Part shown: piece by piece, positions 7,346-14,548 of the stretch
Position numbering within the stretch: the stretch's first letter is position 1
How the letters are laid out: every line of letters starts with the position of its first letter
Assembly: GCA_021771675.1 (NCBI GenBank)
Contig: JAETOP010000065.1
Coordinates: 1 to 20,786 of the forward strand
Direction: 5' to 3'
Length of the DNA stretch: 20,786 nucleotides
Source of the DNA: Oscillospiraceae bacterium
GTDB lineage: Bacteria; Bacillota_A; Clostridia; Oscillospirales; Oscillospiraceae
The notes under the pieces: model-generated
Told to the model about the DNA's origin: nothing
Databases searched by the model: none
Seen by the model: only the letters and a program-made list of their open reading frames with translations
Position numbers and translations under genes: made by a program

Positions 7346-8611
7346 ATGAAATTATTAGTCGTCGGTGGCGGCGGGCGGGAGCACGCCATCATCAAGAAGC
7401 TGAAAGAAAACAAAACCATTGAAGAGATTTTCGTTCTGCCCGGCAACGGAGGCATTGCGGCGGACGCTGCCTGCGTTCCCATCGCCGCCACGGACATTCC
7501 GGGCATCGTGAATTTTGCCAAAGAGAAGAATATCGACTACGCCGTGGTGGCCCCGGATGACCCGCTGGTGCTAGGGGCGGTGGACGCTCTGAACGAAGTG
7601 GGCATTCCCTGCTTCGGCCCTAAAGCCAATGCCGCCATCATCGAGGGCAGCAAGGTCTTTTCCAAAAACCTGATGAAAAAATACGGCATCCCCACCGCCG
7701 CCTATGAGGTGTTCGATGATATGGATGCGGCCCTCCAGTATCTGGAGCACGCCCCCATTCCCACGGTCATCAAGGCCGACGGCCTGGCCCTGGGCAAGGG
7801 CGTGATCATCGCCCTCACCCGGCAGGAGGCCATGGATGCGGTCAAATCCATGATGGCCGACAAGATTTTCGGCAAGAGCGGCGAGCACATCGTCATTGAG
7901 GAATTCCTCACCGGCCCGGAGGTCAGCGTGCTGGCCTTCACCGATGGGCACGTGGTAAAGCCCATGGTCTCCTCCATGGACCACAAGCGTGCCGGGGACG
8001 GCGACACCGGCCTGAACACCGGCGGCATGGGCACCGTGGCCCCCAACCCCTGCTACACGGCGGAAATTGCGCAGCAGTGCTTGAAGGAGATTTTCCTGCC
8101 CACCATCCGCGCCATGAACGCCGAGGGGCGCAGCTTCACCGGCTGCCTGTATTTTGGCCTGATGCTCACCCCCAAGGGGCCCAAGGTCATTGAATACAAC
8201 TGCCGCTTCGGCGACCCGGAGACCCAGGTGGTGCTGCCTCTGCTTCAAAGCGACCTGCTGACCATCATGCGCGCCTGCACCGACGGCACCCTGGCCGAAA
8301 CCGAAGTAAAATTTGCGGACAAGCACGCCTGCTGTGTAATCCTGGCCTCCCAGGGCTATCCCACCGGCTACAAGAAGGGCTTTGAAATCACCATGACCCC
8401 CGAGGCCGCCGCCCACACCTATGTGGCGGGGGCAAAGCTGGAAAACGGGAAGCTGCTCACCTCCGGCGGCCGTGTCACCGGCACCACTGCCGTGGCGGAC
8501 ACGCTGGAGGAAGCCATCCGGGAGGCCTACCGGATTTCGGATGGAGTTCACTTTGAAAACGCCTACCGCCGCAGCGACATCGGCCAGCGGGCCTTGCAGG
8601 CCCTGAACTGA
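7346..8611 (+). CDS. purD: Phosphoribosylamine-glycine ligase (GAR synthetase, PurD)
   Basis: This 421-residue ATP-grasp ligase joins phosphoribosylamine and glycine. The N-terminal LLVVGGGGREHAI (3-15) is the family signature. An ATP-grasp central domain follows (VIKADGLALGKGV near 146, EEFLTGPEVSVLAF near 189, and NTGGMGTVAP). YNCRFGDPETQ at 284-294 carries the metal- and phosphate-binding residues. Length is normal. The start is preceded by AGAAGGGGG about ten bases upstream, a slightly long spacing, directly beyond the AT-rich repeat. It uses the unstable product of PurF, so co-expression with purF makes sense. purL follows after 16 bp. Confidence 0.97.
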   Translation: MKLLVVGGGGREHAIIKKLKENKTIEEIFVLPGNGGIAADAACVPIAATDIPGIVNFAKEKNIDYAVVAPDDPLVLGAVDALNEVGIPCFGPKANAAIIEGSKVFSKNLMKKYGIPTAAYEVFDDMDAALQYLEHAPIPTVIKADGLALGKGVIIALTRQEAMDAVKSMMADKIFGKSGEHIVIEEFLTGPEVSVLAFTDGHVVKPMVSSMDHKRAGDGDTGLNTGGMGTVAPNPCYTAEIAQQCLKEIFLPTIRAMNAEGRSFTGCLYFGLMLTPKGPKVIEYNCRFGDPETQVVLPLLQSDLLTIMRACTDGTLAETEVKFADKHACCVILASQGYPTGYKKGFEITMTPEAAAHTYVAGAKLENGKLLTSGGRVTGTTAVADTLEEAIREAYRISDGVHFENAYRRSDIGQRALQALN

Positions 8612-8627
8612 TTGGGAGGATTTTAGA

Positions 8628-11600
8628 ATGGTTTATCGTGTATTTGTTGAGAAAAAGCCGGGCCTTGCCCCGGAAGCGGCGGGACTGTTATCCGACTGCC
8701 GGAGCTTCCTCGGCATCAAGAAGCTGGAAAACGTCCGCATTCTGAATCGCTATGACGTGGAGGGCATCGACGAGAAGCTGTTTGACTATGCCCGCACCAC
8801 CGTATTCTCCGAGCCCCAGCTGGACAATGTTTCCGGCGAGGCAGATTTGTCGGACGCCGACGTGGTGTTCGCCGTGGAGCCCCTGCCCGGCCAGTTTGAC
8901 CAGCGGGCAGACTCCGCCGCCCAGTGCATCCAGCTGCTGCGCCAGGGGGATCGGCCCACCGTCCGCAGCGCCAAGGTCTATGCCCTCTATGGCAAGCTGA
9001 CCAAGAAGGATGTGGAGGCCGCCAAGCACTACGTCATTAACGCCGTGGAGGCCAGAGAGGCCTCCCTGGAAAAGCCGGAGACCCTGGCCCTCCAGCACGA
9101 CGCTCCCGAAACCGTGGACACGGTGAAGGGCTTTATCAAAATGACCGACAGCGCTCTGGGCAAGCTCCTGGACAAGCTGGGCCTGGCCATGGACCTGGAC
9201 GACCTGAAATTTTTGCAGGCCTATTTCCGGGACGAGGAGGGCCGTGACCCCACCATCACCGAGGTCCGGGTGGTGGACACCTACTGGTCCGACCACTGCC
9301 GCCACACCACCTTCTCTACCCACATCGACAAGGTGAAAATCGCCGATCCCACTGTGAAGGCCGCCTACCAGCGGTACCTGGATGCCCGGGTGGAGGTTTA
9401 CGGCAAGCAGAAGGCCTCCAAGCGGCCCAAGACCTTGATGGACATTGCCACCATCGGCGCAAAAACATTGAAAAAGCGGGGAGTGCTTCCCGAGCTGGAC
9501 GAGAGTGAGGAGATCAACGCCTGTTCCATCCACGTTCCCGCCGTCATCGACGGCCAGGAAGAGGATTGGCTGCTGATGTTCAAAAACGAAACCCACAACC
9601 ACCCCACGGAGATCGAGCCCTTCGGCGGTGCTGCCACCTGCATCGGCGGCTGCATCCGGGATCCCCTGTCCGGCCGGGCCTATGTTCACCAGGCCATGCG
9701 TGTCACCGGCGGCGGCGACCCCCGGGTGAGCTTGAAGGACACGATCAAGGGCAAGCTCCCTCAGAGAAAGCTTGCCACCACCGCCGCAGCGGGCTACTCC
9801 TCCTATGGCAACCAGATCGGCCTGGCCACCGGCCATGTGGCGGAGCTGTATCACGACGGCTACATTGCAAAACGCCTGGAATGCGGAGCCGTGGTTGCTG
9901 CCGCCCCCGCCGAAAATGTCCGCCGGGAGGTTCCCGCCCCCGGCGACGTGGTGATTCTGCTGGGCGGCCGCACCGGACGGGACGGCATCGGCGGCGCCAC
10001 CGGCTCCTCCAAGAGCCACAACATGAAATCCCTGCAAACCATGGCCTCCGAGGTTCAGAAGGGCAACGCCCCCGAGGAGCGGAAGATTCAGCGCTTGTTC
10101 CGCAACGCCCAGGTCACCCGGATGATTAAACGCTGCAACGACTTTGGCGCTGGCGGCGTTTCCGTTGCCATCGGCGAGTTGGCGGATGGCCTTCGCATCG
10201 ATTTGGACGCCGTCCGGAAGAAATACGACGGGCTGGACGGCACCGAGCTGGCCATCTCCGAGTCCCAGGAGCGGATGGCCGTGGTGGTGTCCCCCGAGGA
10301 CGCTGACCGATTCATTGAAGCTGCCCAGGCAGAAAATCTGGAGGCCTATCCCGTGGCCGTGGTCACGGAGGAGGCCCGGATGGTCATGACCTGGAAGGGC
10401 AAGCAGATCGCGAATCTGAGCCGTGCCTTCCTGGATACCAACGGCGCCGTGAAGCACACCCAGGTGGCCGTGGGCGAGAAGGACTTGAATCCTCTCAACC
10501 AAAATCTCTACGGCTCCCTGCGGGAGATGGCCTCCAGCCTGAAAACCGCCAGCCGCAGAGGCCTGGTGGAGCGCTTCGACGGCTCCATCGGCGCCGGCTC
10601 CGTGCTGATGCCCTTTGGCGGCAAAACCCAAACCACCCCAGCCCAGGCCATGGCCGCCCTGTTCCCGGTGCTCCCCAGCCAGCACACCCAGCAGGCCAGC
10701 GTCATGGCCTGGGGCTGTGACCCCGACCGGACGTGCGTGGACCCCTATACCGGCGCTCACGACGCCGTTTACAGCTCCATGGCCAAGCTGGTGGCGGCAG
10801 GCGCCGACTACCACAAGGCCTACCTGACCCTCCAGGAATTCTTTGAAAAGCTCCGCACCGAGCCCGACCGCTGGGGCAAGCCCTTCGCCGCCCTCCTGGG
10901 GGCGCTGGATGCCCAGCTGGAGCTGGGCGCCGCCGCCATCGGCGGCAAGGACTCCATGTCCGGCTCCTTCCTGGATTTGGACGTGCCTCCCACGCTAATC
11001 TCCTTTGCCATCGCCCCGGTGGAGGCAGGGAAGGTGCTCTCCCCCGAATTCAAGGGAGCCAACCACCCGGTCTACCTCTTCGCTCCGGCGGCGGACACCG
11101 CTGAGGCCGTGAAAGCCAGCTGGGACGCCTTCCTGGCCCTCCATGACCAAGGGAAGATTCTCTCCGCCTGGGCAGTTGAGAACGGCGCCGCCGAGGCCGT
11201 GATGAAGATGAGCTTTGGCAACAACATCGGCTTCCACAGTGAAAACTTCACCGACTGGTATACCACCGGTGCCTGCTGTCTGATTGCGGAGCTGCGGGAG
11301 GATGTGTGGATGGACTGCGCCGTCAAGATCGGCTACACCACGGAAAAGCCCGTGATTGTGCTGGGCGAGGATCAGGCCTCCATCGAAGAGCTTCGCAGCC
11401 TGAACGAGGCTACCTTGTCCCAGGTCTACCCCACCAAAGTCACGGAGGGCGGTCAGGACATTCCCGCCTTCACCTACCAGGCCCAGAGCTATCCCGCTCC
11501 CGCCGTGAAAACAGCCCGGCCCAAGGTGCTGATTCCCGTGTTCCCCGGCACCAACTGCGAGTATGACTCCGCCCGGGCCATGCTGAACGCCGGGGCCGAC

Positions 11601-12314
11601 GCCGAAGTCGCCGTGATTCGGAACCTGACGGCCTCCGATGTCCAGCGCAGCGTGGAGGAGTTCGCCAGGAAGGCCGCTCAGGCCCAGATGATCTTTCTCC
11701 CCGGCGGCTTCTCCGGCGGCGACGAGCCCGACGGCTCCGCCAAATTCATCACCGCCTTCTTCCGCAACCCCGCCATTAAGGAGCAGGTCGCCGCTTTGCT
11801 CCAGAAGCGGGACGGATTGATGCTGGGCATCTGCAACGGCTTCCAGGCCCTCATCAAACTGGGCCTGGTGCCCTACGGCGAGATTCGGGACACCGACAAC
11901 ACCTGCCCCACCCTGACCTATAACGTCATCGGCCGCCACCAGTCCAAGATTGTCCACACCCGGGTGTGTTCCAACAAGTCCCCCTGGCTCGCTGGCATAC
12001 CCGTAGGCACCGTCTGCACCGTCCCCATTTCCCACGGCGAGGGTCGGTTCTTCGCCAGCGAGGAGCTGATTCAGCAGTTGGCGCAAAACGGTCAGATTGC
12101 TACTCAGTATGTGGATTTGGCAGGCAATCCCACCATGGACACCGAATTCAACCCCAACGGCTCCCTGTTCGCCATTGAGGGCATTACCTCCCCCGACGGC
12201 CGGGTCTTCGGCAAGATGGGCCACAGCGAGCGCATCGGCCAAAACCTCTACCGCAATGTCCCCGGCCAGTACGACATCCAGCTCTTCCAGAACGCAGTGA
12301 AGTATTTTAAGTAA
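8628..12314 (+). CDS. purL: Phosphoribosylformylglycinamidine synthase, single-chain (PurL)
   Basis: This 1228-residue protein converts FGAR to FGAM using glutamine and ATP. It is the fused form found in many Clostridia and streptococci, with no separate PurS or PurQ. In order it shows a PurS-like N-terminal region, the linker motif YWSDHCRHTTF (219-229), the first AIRS-like half with NETHNHPTEIEPF (320-332), a second AIRS-like half with GGKDSMSGSF, and a class I glutaminase domain from about 966. The glutaminase keeps its triad: Cys1069 in LGICNGFQ, His1199 and Glu1201 in MGHSER. This contrasts with the degenerate glutaminase of PurF in the same operon. The start follows GGGAGGATTTTAG. A hairpin terminator lies right after the stop, so this is the last operon gene. 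Confidence 0.97.
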   Translation: MVYRVFVEKKPGLAPEAAGLLSDCRSFLGIKKLENVRILNRYDVEGIDEKLFDYARTTVFSEPQLDNVSGEADLSDADVVFAVEPLPGQFDQRADSAAQCIQLLRQGDRPTVRSAKVYALYGKLTKKDVEAAKHYVINAVEAREASLEKPETLALQHDAPETVDTVKGFIKMTDSALGKLLDKLGLAMDLDDLKFLQAYFRDEEGRDPTITEVRVVDTYWSDHCRHTTFSTHIDKVKIADPTVKAAYQRYLDARVEVYGKQKASKRPKTLMDIATIGAKTLKKRGVLPELDESEEINACSIHVPAVIDGQEEDWLLMFKNETHNHPTEIEPFGGAATCIGGCIRDPLSGRAYVHQAMRVTGGGDPRVSLKDTIKGKLPQRKLATTAAAGYSSYGNQIGLATGHVAELYHDGYIAKRLECGAVVAAAPAENVRREVPAPGDVVILLGGRTGRDGIGGATGSSKSHNMKSLQTMASEVQKGNAPEERKIQRLFRNAQVTRMIKRCNDFGAGGVSVAIGELADGLRIDLDAVRKKYDGLDGTELAISESQERMAVVVSPEDADRFIEAAQAENLEAYPVAVVTEEARMVMTWKGKQIANLSRAFLDTNGAVKHTQVAVGEKDLNPLNQNLYGSLREMASSLKTASRRGLVERFDGSIGAGSVLMPFGGKTQTTPAQAMAALFPVLPSQHTQQASVMAWGCDPDRTCVDPYTGAHDAVYSSMAKLVAAGADYHKAYLTLQEFFEKLRTEPDRWGKPFAALLGALDAQLELGAAAIGGKDSMSGSFLDLDVPPTLISFAIAPVEAGKVLSPEFKGANHPVYLFAPAADTAEAVKASWDAFLALHDQGKILSAWAVENGAAEAVMKMSFGNNIGFHSENFTDWYTTGACCLIAELREDVWMDCAVKIGYTTEKPVIVLGEDQASIEELRSLNEATLSQVYPTKVTEGGQDIPAFTYQAQSYPAPAVKTARPKVLIPVFPGTNCEYDSARAMLNAGADAEVAVIRNLTASDVQRSVEEFARKAAQAQMIFLPGGFSGGDEPDGSAKFITAFFRNPAIKEQVAALLQKRDGLMLGICNGFQALIKLGLVPYGEIRDTDNTCPTLTYNVIGRHQSKIVHTRVCSNKSPWLAGIPVGTVCTVPISHGEGRFFASEELIQQLAQNGQIATQYVDLAGNPTMDTEFNPNGSLFAIEGITSPDGRVFGKMGHSERIGQNLYRNVPGQYDIQLFQNAVKYFK

Positions 12315-12316
12315 TG

Positions 12317-12357
12317 GCAAACCGCCTCCCTTCCGCTTGGAATGGGGGCGGTTTTGC
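12317..12357 (+). terminator. Rho-independent terminator of the purine operon
   Basis: GCAAACCGCCTCCC pairs with GGGGGCGGTTTTGC around a loop of about 13 nt, and the right arm supplies the U-tract. It begins two bases after the purL stop codon. Confidence 0.88.
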
Positions 12358-12401
12358 TACCTCAGGTTGCGGCGGACGAAAAAAACGCATCCGACAGGTG
12401 G

Positions 12402-12430
12402 TGGTCATTTTCCCCCGGCTGTGGTAAAAT
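12402..12430 (+). promoter_or_regulatory. Possible promoter of the XRE-family regulator
   Basis: TGGTCA (12402-12407) and TAAAAT (12425-12430) are separated by 17 bp, about 40 bp upstream of the regulator start. The -35 box matches consensus at only four positions. Confidence 0.5.
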
Positions 12431-12470
12431 ATCCTTACAGCGCTGAACAATACACCCAAGGAGAAAAATT

Positions 12471-13139
12471 ATGAGCTTCGGAAAAAATTTACAGTACCTG
12501 CGCCGCCTCAGCGGGAATATGACCCAGGAGGCCCTGGCTGACCGGCTGGGGGTAAGCCGCCAGACCGTTTCCAAATGGGAGATGGATGCCGCCCAGCCGG
12601 AAATGAGCAAGGCCACGGAGCTTTGCAATGTGTTTGGCTGCACCCTGGACAACCTGTTCCGGGAGGAGCTGGACGCCTGTGACAGCGCCTATTCGTGCCT
12701 CCGGGTGGAGGAAGTGCCGGGATTCCGGTATGTGCGCCATCTCGTCATCAGCCCCCAGCCGGAGGACGACGCCCTGGACCGGCTGCGAAAGCTGGCAAGC
12801 CAATATGGGGTGGAAAACCCCCGGCTGATTGGCTGGGATTTCCCCTGCCTGTCCCAGGAGCAGATCAATGTTTACCATCTCCACGGCTACGCCGCCGCCT
12901 GGATTCTCCCCCAGGGAATTACCCCAAAGGGCATGGAGATTCTGGAGCAGCCTGCCCAGCGCTACGCCGCCATCCACATTGAGCGCCCCTTCGACAATCC
13001 CTTCGTCACCATTCCCAACGCCTACCGCACGTTGATGGATTACATGCGTCTGAACGGCCTGACACCCCCGGAGCAGGATGTGATCTCCTGCTTTGAAACC
13101 GCCGGGAAAACCATGGACGTATACATTGCCTGCCTGTAA
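12471..13139 (+). CDS. XRE-family HTH regulator with C-terminal GyrI-like effector-binding domain
   Basis: This 222-residue protein has an N-terminal HTH_3 domain (about 4-60) with the typical TQEALADRLGVSRQTVSKW at 18-36. The C-terminal part (about 70-222) resembles GyrI-like/AraC effector-binding domains. These are small-molecule sensors often tied to drug or metabolite response. Supporting stretches are RYAAIHIERPFDNPF and the final MDVYIACL strand. The start follows CAAGGAGAAAAATT. It is a single-gene unit: the pur terminator lies upstream and a perfect hairpin terminator lies just after its stop. Its target is not evident. The ABC exporter operon about 3.7 kb away is one candidate, but its promoter looks MerR-controlled. 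HTH is certain; the effector-domain call is moderate. Confidence 0.85.
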   Translation: MSFGKNLQYLRRLSGNMTQEALADRLGVSRQTVSKWEMDAAQPEMSKATELCNVFGCTLDNLFREELDACDSAYSCLRVEEVPGFRYVRHLVISPQPEDDALDRLRKLASQYGVENPRLIGWDFPCLSQEQINVYHLHGYAAAWILPQGITPKGMEILEQPAQRYAAIHIERPFDNPFVTIPNAYRTLMDYMRLNGLTPPEQDVISCFETAGKTMDVYIACL

Positions 13140-13144
13140 CAGAT

Positions 13145-13175
13145 CGCCCCGGCCGGTTGGCCGGGGCGCATTTTT
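13145..13175 (+). terminator. Rho-independent terminator after the XRE regulator
   Basis: CGCCCCGGCC (13145-13154) and GGCCGGGGCG (13159-13168) form a perfect 10-bp stem with a GGTT loop, followed by CATTTTT. Confidence 0.93.
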
Positions 13176-13229
13176 ACACAAACAGCTTTTTCGGTTATCG
13201 GCATTCGTAAGCAAGGTTAAATCCAACGC

Positions 13230-13328
13230 ACTGGTGCTTACGGCACCCACGGCTCCCCTTACACTTCGGGAGCCTCCCTCAAAAGCCTTTACCTGATTCC
13301 ATTCAACGAACTGCCATATTACAATTTT
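13230..13328. repeat. Degenerate family-B/A repeat between the XRE gene and queT
   Basis: The hairpin module 'ggctccccttacacttcgggagcc' is followed by 'attccattcaacgaactgcc' and ATATTACAATTTT. The last part is an inverted copy of the family-A end motif AAATTGTAATTTGGC. It stops seven bases before the queT stop codon at 13335-13337. The strip 13176-13229 holds no gene that I can see. Confidence 0.65.
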
Positions 13329-13334
13329 GCTGAG

Positions 13335-13850
13335 TTAACCCGATAACCTAAACAGCTTTTTGTCCAGTCCCCGTGCCTTTATAGCGAACAGCACCATGCT
13401 GCCCAGGGCCAGCAGGGCGATCAGCTCTCCTAAGGCCACAAACAGGGCGTTATACCAGAAGCTGGCCTCGCCGATGTAATAAGTCAGCTCCCAGCCCACC
13501 AGAAGCCCATTGGTCACAGCAGGGAGCAGCACCCCCAGAAGGGGATAGCCCTTGACGGTGATCTTCCGGGTCAGCCACATACCCTCGACCGCCAGGAAAG
13601 TAGCCAGGGTACCCACAAGCCAGTCCAGGGGCAATGTTCCCGCAAAGGTCAGGTTAAAGAGCAGGCAGCCCAGGGTCAGTCCCGGCACAGCGGCGGGGGT
13701 GAAGAAGGCAAACACGCACAGCGCCTCGCTGACGCGAACCTGAATGGCCATGGAGGTAGACTGGGGCCAGAGCAGGTACTGGGCATAGGTCAGCGCTGCA
13801 TAGAGGGCGGCAAAGATGGCGGAATGGGTGAGAAATCTCGTGTTCTTCAT
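13335..13850 (-). CDS. queT: QueT-family queuosine-precursor transporter (ECF S component)
   Basis: The product is a 171-residue integral membrane protein with about five hydrophobic segments. It matches the QueT family, substrate-binding S components of energy-coupling-factor transporters proposed to import queuosine precursors such as preQ1. Conserved features are the N-terminal THSAIFAALYAALT helix, the polar IQVRVSEALCV segment near 36-46, and a C-terminal GELIALLALG helix. The start is preceded on the - strand by TTTTTCAAGGAG. No ECF ATPase or T component is in the window, so it would use a shared module. The 50 bases before the start contain only short palindromes. The next feature upstream is a nested repeat, and beyond it a candidate RNA on the same strand. 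Confidence 0.88.
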   Translation of the reverse strand: MKNTRFLTHSAIFAALYAALTYAQYLLWPQSTSMAIQVRVSEALCVFAFFTPAAVPGLTLGCLLFNLTFAGTLPLDWLVGTLATFLAVEGMWLTRKITVKGYPLLGVLLPAVTNGLLVGWELTYYIGEASFWYNALFVALGELIALLALGSMVLFAIKARGLDKKLFRLSG

Positions 13851-13900
13851 GGCTTTTTTCTCCTTGAAAAATGTTTTTCAGCTTTGCCCGGCAAACCGGT

Positions 13901-14360
13901 AAATTGTAATTTAGTGGGCAGAGCCCGCAGCCAATTTTGCCTGGGGCTAGTCTGTTATCGTTTTTTCCCTAACCCGCCCGGTAACGTTTTGGCTACCGAA
14001 GAATGTGCCGCACTGCCCTTTTCTGCGTAGGGGAGGCTATTAGCCTCCCGCCAGCTACCGGCCTTTGAGCGGTGCGTTGAATGGTGAAGTGTGACGGTTT
14101 CTGAGGGACTGTGCAGTAAAATGTTGCGTATTTGCATTGGTTTTGGCGAAAAGGGGATACCTTTCCACATTGGACTTTAAGAACATTTTAGTACCTGCTG
14201 TACAGTCCCCCAGTCGTGCTGTTCGCACGACAGCCCCCCTTACACAGGGGGGCCTCCCTCAGAAACCATTCCCTTCCACCACTCAACATTCAGCCCAGAA
14301 AGCGTTACCGGGCGGGTTAGGGCAAAATCGATTACCGACCAACCTCGTGCGAATTTCTGT
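13901..14360. repeat. Family-A element interrupted by a family-B element (nested repeats)
   Basis: The left part 13901-13992 starts with AAATTGTAATTTAGTGGGCA and contains CTAACCCGCCCGGTAACG. The right part, about 14296-14352, carries the same core inverted (CGTTACCGGGCGGGTTAG). A family-B copy sits between them (14070-14290). A perfect palindrome GGGAGGCTA-T-TAGCCTCCC lies at 14031-14049. The region explains most of the gene-free gap between queT and the ABC operon. Confidence 0.75.
14070..14290. mobile_element. Short family-B inverted-repeat element
   Basis: The ends 'gcgttgaatggtgaag...gtttctgagg' and 'cctcagaaac...ttccaccactcaac' are imperfect inverted copies. The core 14101-14214 has CTGAGGGACTGTGCAG against CTGTACAGTCCCCCAGT. 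It is a derivative lacking about 75 bp of the middle found in the 2453-2639 and 20589-20777 cores. It keeps the 'acctttccacattgg' block. Confidence 0.75.
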
Positions 14361-14375
14361 TTACTGATCGGAGCC

Positions 14376-14410
14376 AAAAACAAACTGCGGCCACAGATTT
14401 GTGACCGCAG
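14376..14410 (-). terminator. Rho-independent terminator of the candidate RNA
   Basis: On the - strand CTGCGG-T-CACA and TGTG-G-CCGCAG pair around AATC (14410-14385), followed by TTTGTTTTTGG. Confidence 0.88.
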
Positions 14411-14505
14411 CAAAAGGAAATGGGCGCAGAATGCGCCCATCTAATTTTCTTAATCCCTAGTTTTGTTTACCGACAGGATGGTCACGAACTGTCCTTTTAA
14501 GTTGT
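14376..14505 (-). ncRNA. Candidate small RNA / orphan leader RNA, about 130 nt
   Basis: A consensus promoter (14512-14540, - strand) points into a gene-free stretch that ends in a strong intrinsic terminator. The predicted transcript runs from about 14505 to 14376. Read on the - strand it has three hairpins. The 5' one has GACAG/CTGTC arms (14489-14493 with 14472-14476) and a 12-nt loop. The middle one has perfect 9-bp arms ATGGGCGCA/TGCGCCCAT with a 3-nt loop (14420-14440). The third is the terminator. The 5' loop carries GUGACC, which is complementary to GGUCAC in the terminator's 5' arm, so two exclusive structures are possible. I do not recognise the family. It could be a free sRNA or a regulatory leader once linked to queT, which lies downstream on the same strand beyond repeats. 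Confidence 0.72.
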
Positions 14506-14511
14506 AAGGGA

Positions 14512-14540
14512 AGTATACTATATTCTGCGGAATCTGTCAA
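14512..14540 (-). promoter_or_regulatory. Consensus sigma-A promoter for the candidate RNA
   Basis: On the - strand TTGACA (14540-14535) is followed after exactly 17 bp by TATACT (14517-14512). It starts nine bases after the stop codon of the ABC permease gene and faces the gap, with no coding region directly downstream. Confidence 0.88.
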
Positions 14541-14548
14541 GTATGGAA

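Noticed and set aside
8688..10814. A 708-residue open frame on the - strand opposite purL, and other long antisense frames opposite purF, purM, purD and purH
   Set aside because: They are by-products of GC-rich third positions in the real genes. They lack ribosome-binding sites, have low-complexity Gly/His/Val-rich translations, and match no family.
13851..13900. A preQ1 class I or II riboswitch directly upstream of queT
   Set aside because: The 50 bases contain only short palindromes (TTTGCC-C-GGCAAA and TGAAAAA-CA-TTTTTCA). They lack the 10-13-nt loop and C/A-rich tail pairing expected of class I, and do not fit the class II layout.
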